A DNA stretch of 64,000 nucleotides from Eudorina sp. 2006-703-Eu-15 (GCA_003117195.1 BDSI01000132.1:248001-312000), one strand, 5' to 3'; counted from the first letter of the stretch, positions 31,799-45,056 are shown. The notes: generated by a model from the letters alone, not told the origin. Translations and numbers: made by a program.

Positions 31799-33222
31799 CG
31801 GGCATGGAAGGCAAATAAAACACCCATGTTAAGAGCCTGTCGTTCAAAGGAACACGGTCCTAGGTGTAAACATGACACAAACTCGAGCACATCGGTATTT
31901 GGCAGAGACAACAGAATTCAGACGGGTAAGATCAATCCACCTGTTAATATACCTGGCCATCATGGCCGCGCAGGACAGTCCCGGGAGACGCCGGAGACGT
32001 GAGGGTGGTTGGGGAAGCGAAGCGGTGAGGGCGGCGGCGGCAGCCCGCCAGGCCGGGCCAGGGGCTGCCTGGGCTGCCACGTCCTGCTTCCCGTCCTGCC
32101 TGCTCCAGGCGATCCCGCTGGGATCCAGCTGCGATCCCGCTGCAGTCCGGTCCCAGACGCACCATGTCGCCAACAGAGTACCGGACGACCGCAGACAGGA
32201 AGCCAGCTGCCGTGGAGGCTGGCCGGGGCAGCACCCCTGGCGGCTCGGGATCCTGCAACAGCGTCCAGGAGGGCGGGCAGGGTGTGCGGCCAGAATACAG
32301 CGGCAGTCAGCCATGGCGTACGTTCCCGTGTGTGTGGATTTGAATTCCCAGGATCCAGAGGAATGCGTTGCGGTGCGGCGGACGATGGGCACCCAACTAG
32401 TAGTGAGCGTTGCCGACTTACGGTGGGCTCCAGCTTCCTGATCTGAAAGGAGGGTGCCGCGTAGCATTGGGCATGCCATCTACGGTAGGGACCGCTGTGG
32501 CTTCCGCAGGTGGTTCGCACCTGTGGCAGTGCGCTCAGCCCTTCCCGACCAGCCATGCGGGCCACAAGCCCACAACCCTCCCCTCCCAAGTCCGTGAGCG
32601 AGGAGCACCGCCCCCAGTGCCGCGAGCGCCCCCCCGCATGCCGCACCAAACCCCATGCGTCGACGCCATTTCCCACACCATCACAACCACGGCTCATGCC
32701 TCCCCCCATCCTCTCCCTCGCGCCACCACAACCACCCCCTCGGCGGCCCACCTCCAGCCTGAAGACGTGCACGGTCCCGTGGCTGCTGGACGCCACCAGC
32801 AGCTGCACCGGCAGACCCGTGGGTCCGAACGCCAGGGACTGGACGGTGGCGGAGGTGGAGCCCCGCCGGAAGCTGTGGCTGCGGGCGCCGCTGGGCATGC
32901 GGTGGACCCGGATGACGGTACCCTTGGCGGAGGCGGTGGCGAGCAGGGAGCCGTCGGCGTTCCAGGCCAGGGTCGTCTGCGCAGGGTGGGGGATCGCGAC
33001 GGGGGGGACATGCGGGACAGTGGGAGAGCCCCGGATGCACGCAGCACACAGAAACCCGGAGGGAATCAATTCATCGCACGGATCGGGTGAGGTCGACTCG
33101 GGTCGGGTCTCCTCGCACGACACGACACGACACTCGCCCTCCGGTGCCGGGGCACGTAGCGGAGACGGACCGCCGGGCAGGCGGCCCCCGCAGCGTTATC
33201 ACTCTATACAGCAGCGCAGCAT

Positions 33223-33527
33223 GCCCCGCCCCCGCCCCCGCCCCCGCCCCGCCCCCGCCCCGCCCCCGCCCCCGCCCCCGCCCCGCCCCCGCCCCCGCCC
33301 CCGCCCCCGCCCCCGCCCCCGCCCCCGCCCCCGCCCCCGCCCCCGCCCCCGCCCCCGCCCCCGCCCCCGCCCCCGCCCCCGCCCCCGCCCCCGCCCCGCC
33401 CCCGCCCCGCCCCCGCCCCCGCCCCGCCCCCGCCCCCGCCCCCGCCCCGCCCCCGCCCCGCCCCCGCCCCCGCCCCCGCCCCGCCCTCGCCCCGCCCCCG
33501 CCCCCGCCCCGCCCCCGCCCCCGCCCG
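33223..33527 (-). repeat. (GGGGGC)n-type satellite in ATG18 intron 6 (copy B, expanded)
   Basis: About 305 bases of CCCCCGC/CCCCGCC units on the + strand against about 180 in copy A, including a long pure (CCCCCG)n core at about 33,285-33,395. Sense-strand G-richness is uninterrupted. Confidence 0.95.
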
Positions 33528-33876
33528 CGGCCACGCACCACCGGCGTCTGGTGCGCCTGCACCTCACTGAGCACGTTGCCGCCCTCCAGAGACAGGTCGT
33601 AGATGCGGACGGTGCCCTGCAGGGAGGTCGGCGGAGGTCGGCGGTCGGCGGGCACAGCGCGGCGGGTCGGGGGCGCAAGGGCGCGAGGGCGAGGCACCCA
33701 GCACCCTGGAAATTATGAGCCGAGTCCTGGAAGGCTGTGGGAGGTACGAGCACGGGAGGCTGCCCCCCAGCAATCCCACGGGTTACGTCAGACCCCGCAT
33801 GTCGCCCCTCGCGATCAGGTCCACCAATCGATCGTGTCGGGGGGGCGGGGGGTGGGGGCAAACCGCGCCGGTGGCC

Positions 33877-33956
33877 CCACCGCACCGCACCGCACCGCAC
33901 CGCACCGCACCGCACCGCACCGCACCGCACCGCACCGCACCCCAACGCACCGCACC
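33877..33956 (-). repeat. (GGTGC)n array at the ATG18 exon 5 donor (copy B)
   Basis: About 80 bases of CCGCA units (+ strand), versus about 60 in copy A, adjoining the exon 5 donor. Confidence 0.9.
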
Positions 33957-35295
33957 GTGGTTGAGGAGGAGGGCAGCGCCAGGAGGTTGGGCTCGGGACA
34001 GCACGTCACCGCGCAGCAGCCCTGCGCCGCGGCGAGAGCGGAGGGAGGGAGGGGTCACAGGGGCGTGTTGGGCCCAGTGGGCCCCAGTGGCACAGCTGCC
34101 GACGGGGACGCAGCCCTCCGCAGGACCCACGGGTCGCTTTCCCGAAGCCACATGACGGCCGGTCCTCCGAATGACTCTGCGTCGCGGCGGCTGCCAGAAG
34201 ACAGGGGGATGATTCAGGCTGGAGCCCGTACAGCGGCTCAAGGACCCTGCTACGCAGGACGGCCCCGGCCCGCCGTACAGGTCAGGACCTGCTCCCCTGC
34301 TCCCCGTTCCGGACAGCCGCAAGGGCTGTGGGCCTGTGGGGCTGTGGGGCTGCCCATTGCGTTTGTGGTAAGTTAGCCGAGCTCACACCCGAACCGCGAC
34401 CCCAACCTGCGTTCGCCCGATGTGCGTTCCCCGCGTAGGCGGCTGGTGGCGGTGACCTGGCGGCATTGGGGCTGCCCGTCGCATGCGCGCCCTGAGACCT
34501 GCGCAGCCCTCATCTGAAGCCTGACCCCGCGAACCACATGTTCACCTCAAAAGCCATACCCGCTTGGGCCGGGTCCCGGCCCGCAGTACGTTGACCCCGG
34601 TCCGTCGCCCTCAACCCGTTCACAACCAACTAAACGAATCCGGTCGACCGGTCAACCGACAATTACCCCTCCCCCCGCCTCGGGCTGGGTGTGTCTGGGC
34701 TGTTTCTTTCTAACCCCCGCCTCTTTTTCAATTTAACCTCCGACCCGCCTGCCGCCCCACCCTGGGGTTCTCCTCGGTGTCGATGACCCTTAGGCAGGCC
34801 AGGTTGCTCATGGAGTAGGTGTGAGCCCGCCGCGAGGTCACCACGACCAGCCTGCAGTACGTTCCGTACATCGGGGTACGGGAGTACGGGTTGGGGTCGG
34901 GGGCTCCGGCGTGAGCCTGGGATATGGTCAATAAGCTGCGTGACCAAGGGGTGCAGCGCCGTCGCTTGTTATGACGCACGGCTTTCCCAAATCGCGACTT
35001 GATTCAGCGGTAAGCACGGCCCGTGAGTCGGACAGCGATACAAGGGACGAAACCTTACAGACACAGCAGGTCAGGCCGCAGCGGGCCGTCGCCGTACGAC
35101 AGATACGACAGCCCGCGGCACAAAGATGGCGCTAGCCGATGTCCCGCATGTCTTGCGTGCCGTACCGCTGCCTTACCTCTGTCGGTTCATCTTGACGGCC
35201 AGCACCGATGTCGGGTACGACAGCTCCTGGATGACCCGACTGGCGCTCGTGTTCACGATGGTGAGCTTGCGCGGCGTGAGGGCGGGCTGCTCCCC

Positions 35296-35479
35296 TGCGG
35301 GTGTGTGGGTGTGCGGGTGTGCGGGTGCGGGTACAGGTGGGGGTGCGGGTGTGCGGGTGCGGGTGTGCGGGTGCGGGTGCAGGTGGGGGTGCGGGTGTGC
35401 GGGTGCGTGTGCGTGTGCGTGTGCGGGTGTGCGGGTGCGTGTGCGGGTGTGCGTGTGCGTGTGCGTGTGCGTGTGCGTG
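35296..35479 (-). repeat. (GTGCGT)n satellite in ATG18 intron 2 (copy B, shorter)
   Basis: Same structure as 12,531-12,756 but with a shorter pure GTGCGT run, so this array differs between copies in the opposite direction from the intron 6 array. Confidence 0.92.
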
Positions 35480-37330
35480 CAGCAAACACACACAGGAAGG
35501 CACGAACGGGGCGAAACGGACGGAACTGGCGTAGGCATATGAGGGCAAGGCCACGTGAGAGGCAGCGCACCAGCAGGCAGCGGCACCGACCGACCGACGG
35601 CACCGACGGTGTCCCGGGGGACTCCGGGGAGGGGTTCGGGACATCCAGGGAGCCACGTGTCCCCTGCTGCGGGACGTGCGTAAACTGCTCGGACGGGGCG
35701 ACCCACCGACCCACCGACCGACACACCTGCACCCACGAAACCCAGGAGGCTTGTGCAGAAGAGCATCTCCACAATGCTGTGGGGGCGAGGCGGCGCCACG
35801 CGGGCAGGTTACGGACCCGGCGTGTCAGGGTTCTCTGACACGGTCGATGGCATCTTGCAATCGAGAAGGGGCGCACATGCTATCGTCGCCGTGCGGTGCC
35901 CGGGTGTCCGGTGACTGCAGCCGCTGATGAGGTGCGACGGGAGCGGTCATACAGCGTACAGGCGGACTACTGGGGAGATCCGTACAGTACCTGACAGCCC
36001 CGATGGTGTAACGGTAGCAGAGTTTGTGCGTGTCGACATTGTAGATATGAACGCCCTGATGACTTCCAATCGACACACAACTGCAATCCTGGTTGAAGCT
36101 GACGTGCAACACGCCGCTCTTGCTGCAAGTCGACAGTGCCATGCTACAGCGGAGAGCGACAACTTCGCGACGCGGTCACCATCAAGCGAATAAATTACAT
36201 CACACGGAAGTTTAAGAGCATTGTGGTGCGCCTTGTGACCTTGACATTGTCCACTTGATTTTGCTAAGTATAATTCCGTTAGGGTTTCGTCAGAATGGAT
36301 GATTTCGCAAGCTGCATCAGGACTTTGAGGTCGATCTAACACTTCATGACACTTAGAATTACTGTATTAAGTCAATGTGCGGCCCACAGGCAAGGGCCCC
36401 GCCGCGCGGTCCGTACAGGCTCCCGCAGACTTGTTCCTGATAGTCATGTCACTGATAGCGCTGTTATCTGACCGAATGCTGTTTTTGCAACTTATGTACT
36501 GAACGTAAGTAACGTACGACATCCGAAACGTTGCGTCTGCGCCTGTACGGCGAGCGAGCGACTTAACGGCTGGTCCCCCTTGTAACATTGCTTCCGAAAC
36601 GTTGCGGCGGCGCCGCGGCGGAATGATCCTGCACGCTATCCACTCACCATCTGAGGGAGTGTGTTGAGAACATAATGTGCGGGGGGGGGCCGGGAGTCGA
36701 GTAACATGCGAATAGCAGGGCAGGGTTACGCCGTACGGTACCCAGGCCGCAGTCATCGGCTTTCGGAGATCGGCTCCTATCCTTTCAGGTTTTTGGGTTT
36801 CGGCGAAAGGACCGACGGACGGACGGACGGACGGACGGACGTGAAGCAGTCTGCACATGACCCCAGCTGCTGCTGCTGCTGCTGGAGATAGAACCTGGTG
36901 CCCTTAATAGGCCCTGGAAAGACCTCTTGACTGGCGGTTGGAGACCAGAGGCCCCAGTATACGCCAGCGGCTCTCGTTGCGTTCATACCACGGCTGTGAA
37001 TAATCACAGGCTGATATGAACAAGGTGTTGTCACAGCGCCTACGTATGGGTGGACTGGGGAGGTATGCTGGAGTCTGGAGTAATACGTTGTTGCAGGACA
37101 GCTCGACGGCTGCTGCTCGAGCGCTGCAGGCAGATGGACGGCGCCGCTCGGCGCTCCCCTGTCCGAGAGGCGCAAGGGACATAACCTTGTACGGCCGTTT
37201 CGGACGTTTCGGATCGATCTTGCCGCGCGTCACAATCCTTGGCAGCTCACTAATCACGGATCACCTCACGCCGCCCCCCGCCCTGTCCACCACGGCACCG
37301 CGACTCCCAACCGCCGCCGTACAGCTTCAA

Positions 37331-40300
37331 ATGGCCCCAAAAAAGGCGACAGGTCCGCACGCATCACCCACACAACATGCATCCCACATCCCCGTTTCTC
37401 TCCCTCTCTCCCTCTCTCCCAAGCGGGAACAGCCCGCCTTCGCCGGCGTCCGCCTCTCCCGCTTCGTCGGCCGCGACTCCCACGTCAACGAGGCCTGCCA
37501 ACGCAATGTCTTCACGGGCCCATTCCGCCGCCTCCGCCGTGTCGTCACCGATGTTGACAACTTCATCGCCAACCTCATCCTCTCGCTCGAGGCGCAGGGC
37601 TACCCACACCCACACCCCCAACACCCCACACCCACACCCCACCCCACACCCCACGCCCCCACCATTGTAGATATGAACGCCCTGATGACTTCCAATCGAC
37701 ACACAACTGCAATCCTGGTTGAAGCTGACGTGCAACACGCCGCTCTTGCTGCAAGTCGACAGTGCCATGCTACAGCGGAGAGCGACAACTTCGCGACGCG
37801 GTCACCATCAAGCGAATAAATTACATCACACGGAAGTTTAAGAGCATTGTGGTGCGCCTTGTGACCTTGACATTGTCCACTTGATTTTGCTAAGTATAAT
37901 TCCGTTAGGGTTTCGTCAGAATGGATGATTTCGCAAGCTGCATCAGGACTTTGAGGTCGATCTAACACTTCATGACACTTAGAATTACTGTATGAAGTCA
38001 ATGTGCGGCCCACAGGCAAGGGCCCCGCCGCGCGGTCCGTACAGGCTCCCGCAGACTTGTTCCTGATAGTCATGTCACTGATAGCGCTGTTATCTGACCG
38101 AATGCTGTTTTTGCAACTTATGTACTGAACGTAAGTAACGTACGACATCCGAAACGTTGCGTCTGCGCCTGTACGGCGAGCGAGCGACTTAACGGCTGGT
38201 CCCCCTTGTAACATTGCTTCCGAAACGTTGCGGCGGCGCCGCGGCGGAATGATCCTGCACGCTATCCACTCACCATCTGAAGGAGTGTGTTGAGAACATA
38301 ATGTGCGGGGGGGGGCCGGGAGTCGAGTAACATGCGAATAGCAGGGCAGGGTTACGCCGTACGGTACCCAGGCCGCAGTCATCGGCTTTCGGAGATCGGC
38401 TCCTATCCTTTCAGGTTTTTGGGTTTCGGCGAAAGGACCGACGGACGGACGGACGGACGGACGGACGTGAAGCAGTCTGCACATGACCCCAGCTGCTGCT
38501 GCTGCTGCTGGAGATAGAACCTGGTGCCCTTAATAGGCCCTGGAAAGACCTCTTGACTGGCGGTTGGAGACCAGAGGCCCCAGTATACGCCAGCGGCTCT
38601 CGTTGCGTTCATACCACGGCTGTGAATAATCACAGGCTGATATGAACAAGGTGTTGTCACAGCGCCTACGTATGGGTGGACTGGGGAGGTATGCTGGAGT
38701 CTGGAGTAATACGTTGTTGCAGGACAGCTCGACGGCTGCTGCTCGAGCGCTGCAGGCAGATGGACGGCGCCGCTCGGCGCTCCCCTGTCCGAGAGGCGCA
38801 AGGGACATAACCTTGTACGGCCGTTTCGGACGTTTCGGATCGATCTTGCCGCGCGTCACAATCCTTGGCAGCTCACTAATCACGGATCACCTCACGCCGC
38901 CCCCCGCCCTGTCCACCACGGCACAGCGACTCCCAACCGCCGCCGTACAGCTTCAAATGGCCCCAAAAAAGGCGACAGGTCCGCACGCATCACCCACACA
39001 ACATGCATCCCACATCCCCGTTTCTCTCCCTCTCTCCCTCTCTCCCAAGCGGGAACAGCCCGCCTTCGCCGGCGTCCGCCTCTCCCGCTTCGTCGGCCGC
39101 GACTCCCACGTCAACGAGGCCTGCCAACGCAATGTCTTCACGGGCCCATTCCGCCGCCTCCGCCGTGTCGTCACCGATGTTGACAACTTCATCGCCAACC
39201 TCATCCTCTCGCTCGAGGCGCAGGGCTACCCACACCCACACCCCCAACACCCCACACCCACACCCCACCCCACACCCCACGCCCCCACCATTGTAGATAT
39301 GAACGCCCTGATGACTTCCAATCGACACACAACTGCAATCCTGGTTGAAGCTGACGTGCAACACGCCGCTCTTGCTGCAAGTCGACAGTGCCATGCTACA
39401 GCGGAGAGCGACAACTTCGCGACGCGGTCACCATCAAGCGAATAAATTACATCACACGGAAGTTTAAGAGCATTGTGGTGCGCCTTGTGACCTTGACATT
39501 GTCCACTTGATTTTGCTAAGTATAATTCCGTTAGGGTTTCGTCAGAATGGATGATTTCGCAAGCTGCATCAGGACTTTGAGGTCGATCTAACACTTCATG
39601 ACACTTAGAATTACTGTATTAAGTCAATGTGCGGCCCACAGGCAAGGGCCCCGCCGCGCGGTCCGTACAGGCTCCCGCAGACTTGTTCCTGATAGTCATG
39701 TCACTGATAGCGCTGTTATCTGACCGAATGCTGTTTTTGCAACTTATGTACTGAACGTAAGTAACGTACGACATCCGAAACGTTGCGTCTGCGCCTGTAC
39801 GGCGAGCGAGCGACTTAACGGCTGGTCCCCCTTGTAACATTGCTTCCGAAACGTTGCGGCGGCGCCGCGGCGGAATGATCCTGCACGCTATCCACTCACC
39901 ATCTGAGGGAGTGTGTTGAGAACATAATGTGCGGGGGGGGGCCGGGAGTCGAGTAACATGCGAATAGCAGGGCAGGGTTACGCCGTACGGTACCCAGGCC
40001 GCAGTCATCGGCTTTCGGAGATCGGCTCCTATCCTTTCAGGTTTTTGGGTTTCGGCGAAAGGACCGACGGACGGACGGACGGACGGACGGACGTGAAGCA
40101 GTCTGCACATGACCCCAGCTGCTGCTGCTGCTGCTGGAGATAGAACCTGGTGCCCTTAATAGGCCCTGGAAAGACCTCTTGACTGGCGGTTGGAGACCAG
40201 AGGCCCCAGTATATATACGCCAGCGGCTCTCGTTGCGTTCATACCACGGCTGTGAATAATCACAGGCTGATATGAACAAGGTGTTGTCACAGCGCCTACG

Positions 40301-42098
40301 TATGGGTGGACTGGGGAGGTATGCTGGAGTCTGGAGTAATACGTTGTTGCAGGACAGCTCGACGGCTGCTGCTCGAGCGCTGCAGGCAGATGGACGGCGC
40401 CGCTCGGCGCTCCCCTGTCCGAGAGGCGCAAGGGACATAACCTTGTACGGCCGTTTCGGACGTTTCGGATCGATCTTGCCGCGCGTCACAATCCTTGGCA
40501 GCTCACTAATCACGGATCACCTCACGCCGCCCCCCGCCCTGTCCACCACGGCACCGCGACTCCCAACCGCCGCCGTACAGCTTCAAATGGCCCCAAAAAA
40601 GGCGACAGGTCCGCACGCATCACCCACACAACATGCATCCCACATCCCCGTTTCTCTCCCTCTCTCCCTCTCTCCCAAGCGGGAACAGCCCGCCTTCGCC
40701 GGCGTCCGCCTCTCCCGCTTCGTCGGCCGCGACTCCCACGTCAACGAGGCCTGCCAACGCAATGTCTTCACGGGCCCATTCCGCCGCCTCCGCCGTGTCG
40801 TCACCGATGTTGACAACTTCATCGCCAACCTCATCCTCTCGCTCGAGGCGCAGGGCTACCCACACCCACACCCCCAACACCCCACACCCACACCCTACCC
40901 CACACCCCACGCCCCCACCCCACCCACCCACCCGCCCCCGCCCCCCTACAAACCCCGCACCCTAACCCACACCCACACACCCCTCGCGTAGTTCCACCCA
41001 ACGCCCCTCCTCCCGCCCCTCAGTCCTGACCGTTCCCACCCCCGCCCCGCCGGCTCTCCCACCACCCCTCCCCGTCACCGCCCTGCGCCCCACCGTCCCC
41101 ACCACCCGCCGCACCGCACGCGCACCCGCGCACCCGATCACAACCCCCTGTGCCCACGGCCTCTCATGCGTGAGGCCGCGCGCGCCCGGCCGGACTGGTG
41201 GGGAGCCGATCACCCCGGTCCGCCACCCGGCCCTCTCGCGTACCCCCCCCTCCCCCCCCACCACTACCGCCACCGCCACCGGCCATGCGCAGCTCACATG
41301 CTCCCTGACTGCGGCACTTACGTTGCTATGTTTGCCAACCCCTCCGCCCGACTGCGACGTCGCCCTTCCGTACACCCGTACACCCATACATTCTTGCACG
41401 GCTATTTCCGTCTGCCGTTTCCCGGACCCACCCTCTTTCGCGCCGCGTCGCCGCCGGGGTTTGCGTGATCTTTTCTTCTTTCCCTCAAATATAACCTTTG
41501 CCTTTGCCTGCCACTTGTCTGCCCTTTGTTGAATGAATGAATGAATGTTACAGCGGACCCCAACGGGATCATCGACAGCGGACCCCAACGGGATCCCTTT
41601 GTTGCAACTCACATCTTCCGTTCGCCTCGCCGTCCATCCGCATTTCGTCCCATTTGCGCAGGTGAGTACTACATTCTCAATAATTTGTGCTGTCTGGGGT
41701 GTGGTTCGTCTTAGTGCTGTCGCGCGTTGGTTGGTCCGAGATGGGTCCGGCGGCGACGCGGTCGCCCGAGGTAACGGCGAGCGCATAATTCAAGTATGTA
41801 TGGTAAGTAACTTGGGTCGCGTATTGACTCCTGTGCCACGCATCGGTTCCCCAATCCTTACCCTCTCTCCCTTTCCGCTGCCCCGGTGGTCCGCCCCGTC
41901 CACAGTGCCCCTCCACGAGGACCCGCGCCGGCCTTGGAGATCCCAAGCCCGCTGCGCCTCCCCGGGCAGCTCCAGTTTCCCCCTCCGTATCCACAACCCC
42001 ACAAGAAGGCCCGTCGGTGCATACCTCCGCGGGCCCCTGCCCCACTTCATCCCCACACGCCTGACCTCGTTCTGGGCTCGTTGTTCACGACGCAATAA
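37331..42098 (+). CDS. Unrecognised + strand gene, copy B, with three first exons
   Basis: The first-exon candidate (ATG at 37,331, 38,957 and 40,587) is present three times because of the block triplication. Only the last is followed by the downstream exons, ending with the Pro-rich terminal exon (TAA at 42,096-42,098). The first two read from the (CACACCC)n tract into antisense ATG18 exon 1 and stop after SSE at 37,819 and 39,445. Sequence and limits otherwise as for 14,599-16,116. Confidence 0.4.
37664..37768 (-). pseudogene. Truncated second copy of ATG18 exon 1
   Basis: Repeats the first 35 codons of ATG18 (from MALSTCSKSG to VHIYN), then runs into the Gly-rich reverse of the (CACACCC)n tract at the block junction, losing the exon 1 donor. 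Its upstream promoter region is also duplicated, so transcription may start here, but it lacks the normal splice site. Confidence 0.85.
39290..39394 (-). pseudogene. Truncated third copy of ATG18 exon 1
   Basis: Identical situation to 37,664-37,768, in the third 1,626-bp unit. The codons up to VHIYN are kept and the exon 1 donor is lost. Confidence 0.85.
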
Positions 42099-42954
42099 AC
42101 CCCTTCCCCCAAAAAATAGATAAACCTTCATCCTGGGACAGCTCCAACTAACGCCCAACTAACGCCGAACGAACTCGTGCACGGCACCCCCACACCCCTC
42201 AGCCGTACAGGAGCTGCGGTGGGGTGTCGGTAGCTGCCGCGGCTGGGAGCTGGTAGTTGTACGGTGGGCCGGCTGGGAGCTGCCGAGCCTGGGGGCACGC
42301 ACACAGGTCGTTGGCATGAGTCGGGTAGCTGTACGGCTGGGAGCTGGAAGTTGCGCGGGAGACCGGCTGCGAAGCGACATGAGTGCATAGGTGTACGGCG
42401 GAGGTCAGGGGGGGGGTAGGCTGGCGGTTGGCGTGGCGCACGAGTGGGAGCTGACAGTTGCATGTGGTGCCGGCTGGGAAGCTGCGTGTGAGCTGCGTGT
42501 AAACTCAGATGGGATGCATGGGGCTGCGCCTTTCCATGAGCTGCATCTGGGCTGCACACGGGATTCACACGGACTGCACTGTAACTGGCGCGGCGGGGCG
42601 GCGCCAGCCGTCCCCGCCGCGCTGGGAAGTGGCGTGTGGGATGTGATGGGATGTGATCCAGCCAGGTGAGGACATGGCCGCGTGCGGTGCACTGCGTGCA
42701 CCGGTGCGGCGCGTCAGTCTTCCTCATCAGAGCTCACACGCTGCCGCGCAAGGGGGCTGCACTGAAACTGGCGCGGCGGGGGCGGCGCCGCGCTGTGGGG
42801 CGAAAGGAGCGACGCACAGAAACTCAAGGGAAACTCAGTCAAAACTCGGCTGAAACTCGGCTGAAACTCGGCTGAAACTCAGCTGAAACTCCGGAGTCGA
42901 ACAATGGAGGCTTTTCTTAGTCTTTTTGCTCTTGTGAGTCATTAGCGACTAGCG

Positions 42955-43194
42955 TCAGTTCTTCATCGCCTTGCGAAGTGCGCGGTAAGCGTCGGAGCTA
43001 AGGTCCTCTTGCAGCTGAGCCGGGGGCAGCCATTCAGCCTTGGGAAATCCTTTAAATCTCACCAAAAACTGCGCAGAAACCCAGCCGAAACTCAGCCGAA
43101 ACCTCTGCAGTTCATAGTGACGTGAATCAAGAACGCGGTGCTGCTGGCCGCGCCGCTGGGCGTGGCGCCGGTGGGTCGACAGCCCAGGAGCCAC
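42955..43194 (-). pseudogene. Orphan chromodomain remnant (copy B)
   Basis: Identical frame to 16,973-17,212, ending QFLVRFKGFPKAEWLPPAQL and a basic tail. No integrase nearby. Confidence 0.45.
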
Positions 43195-43221
43195 CGTTGC
43201 GCACTTTCTGAATGCGGCTGA

Positions 43222-43371
43222 ACCTCGGGCCTTCTATTCGTGGAGGCGCGCTGCAAGGCGGCAGCGGTGCTGCTGGGCCCCGACGGCTGCTGCAAGTGTG
43301 GCACCAAGGCCGCCAGGTACAGGCATGGCATGTGTGGCGCGTGCTACGAGTGGGAGCGCCGGCGAAAGTAG
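43222..43371 (+). CDS. Zinc-ribbon-like terminal exon (copy B)
   Basis: Same open frame and Cys pairs as 17,240-17,389, without differences that I noticed. Confidence 0.35.
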   Translation, partial: TSGLLFVEARCKAAAVLLGPDGCCKCGTKAARYRHGMCGACYEWERRRK

Positions 43372-44897
43372 TGCGCAACTGTCTGCGTCTGAACTGCTGT
43401 CGTTATGAGTGCCCAAGGCACGAGGCACGTTTGCTGCCTCGGATGCAACATTGCCTCGACGGCATGGCTGTCCTGAGGGTGCGCAGATGCGATCTGGCTG
43501 CCATGCAAGCGAGCGGAGTAGTACTGGTGAAGCCACTGGGGCCTTGTTGCCCTCGCGCCCATTCACCCACTGCATGGTGCTCTATGCCACTTCCCACGCC
43601 TTGCCGGTGCTGGATTGGCAACTTGGCGGTGTTCACTTGTGTGTTGGCGCAGCCCGTGTTCTCCTTAGATGCGCAGGCCGCTTGCGTGCTGGACTCAGAC
43701 TGAGCCGCGCTCAGCCATACAACCTGAATGAGTAGCCTGGCCACTGACCCAGCTTGCCACAGGCACGCGGCGAACATGCATGCCTATTGCGGCTGTTAGA
43801 GATGCTAAAGCGCTGCGGGGTAATGGGCTAGTGGTGATACCATTAAGTGCTGGTGGTCTGCGGACGGTGAGCTTGGGCTGGGATGTGCTCCATGTTAGGT
43901 GTACGACCGTCGGACCATCTCGACTCCGTTTCAGCACGGCGCGGTTTGCCACGGCCTCTGCAACTGGATATTGGGCCAACTGGGTACTGTCCCGCTGTAG
44001 CCGGGACACGCTGACCGAAAAGGACTTGTATTTCCCACGACACTCGCGGAAGATTAGGCTAATGAGCCTAGAACACCGTTCCGCCCACACCCGCCAAGCA
44101 TGCGCGTTACAACCTCCAGAGCCCTCCAGAGCCCTCCATAGCCCTCCATAGCCCTCCATAGCCGTGCAGATAGAGCCCTTCAGAGGCCTGTGCAGACCCG
44201 TCCAGAGGCTGAGCAGCTCTGAAACAGCTTGTGTCAGGAATGCCAGACCGCCCTCAATGCAGCAGGAAGCCACTTGCCAGGTCTGGCTGCCTGCGAAGCA
44301 GCTGCCGGAGGACATGAGCGGCTGAGCCCCGATGCCTACCGTAAATTCAATAAGGACTAGAAGGACGTGACATAAATTCTCAACTCTGGGCACGCACACA
44401 CGCAAGCATGGCGACAGGTCAAAATATTGCAGTGCTCGGCTGCGTTGTGCAAGGGGCTGACGCAACATGTGTATTGTTACAAGGTGGTGCGCACTTCTCG
44501 TGCCTCCTGCCTCGTGAAAACCTAAGGCCCGGGCCAGGGTAACCCTTATAACGCCTAACTAACCTTGGTTGTTCAGCTCTCTTGGCCGGCCCTCGCAAGG
44601 GGCACATTCCTGCTCCTAAGCAACGGGCGATCTGGATCGGCTCGACTATTACACGAACCAGCTGGTTACCGCCTCGCAGTTGCTGGCCCATCCAGCCAGG
44701 ATCTACGCCAGCCGACGGGGCCTTCAACTTTGGGTTTGGAAATTTCTACCTGCGCCAGATGATCCCCACGTCTCCGACTGTCGCAACCTGGGTGTTTGGG
44801 CGCAACCTGACTGACACCCCAACACCGCAAACACAGCATTATTCAAGGCTGGTATGGACATGCTGCCCCAGAGCTCGTACTGCCCCGACAGGTTTAG

Positions 44898-45056
44898 GTA
44901 TCCCAAGCGTGTCCAAAATGCTGCACTGCAGAATGCACCCCCAACCAGTTCATGCTCGAGTGGTACATGGAAAAGGGCATGGTGGCGAAGTCCCGAAGGG
45001 CAAAGAGAGTCCCGACCCGTATGAAGAGCACAGAGATTAGCAGGAGGCGCAACTAA
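44898..45056 (+). CDS. Cys-rich terminal exon (copy B)
   Basis: Same frame as 18,916-19,074 (CPKCCTAEC and basic tail). The rest of 43,372-46,130 corresponds to the unassigned stretch 17,390-20,150 and adds only a one-base difference near 45,841. Confidence 0.3.
   Translation, partial: VSQACPKCCTAECTPNQFMLEWYMEKGMVAKSRRAKRVPTRMKSTEISRRRN

Larger units (their letters stand above)
32163..36142 (-). pseudogene. ATG18 copy B, truncated after exon 8
   Basis: Exons 1-8 match copy A in sequence and phase: 36142-35991, 35776-35727, 35294-35177, 34851-34761, 34021-33956, 33616-33539, 32976-32752, 32252-32163. The duplication breakpoint at 31,955 lies in what was intron 8. The 513-base last exon, which supplies RNIATIRLP, the final propeller blade and the C-terminus, is absent. 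FRRG is retained. Without the last blade a seven-bladed propeller is unlikely to close. Splicing into downstream same-strand sequence, where the coiled-coil ORF begins at 31,798, could instead give a chimera. Exon 1 additionally has two partial tandem copies at 37.7 and 39.3 kb. Confidence 0.85.
36038..40919. repeat. Tandem triplication of a 1,626-bp block
   Basis: Unit starts at 36,038, 37,664 and 39,290, each beginning ATTGTAGATATGAACGCC. The two internal junctions read CGCCCCCACC/ATTGTAGATATG and join the (CACACCC)n tract of the + strand gene to the middle of ATG18 exon 1. Copy A has one unit (13,307-14,931). Units differ slightly: GTATGAAGTC for GTATTAAGTC near 37,990, GGCACAGCG for GGCACCGCG near 38,922, TATATATACG for TATACG near 40,211, and ACCCTACCCC near 40,894. 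Confidence 0.97.
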
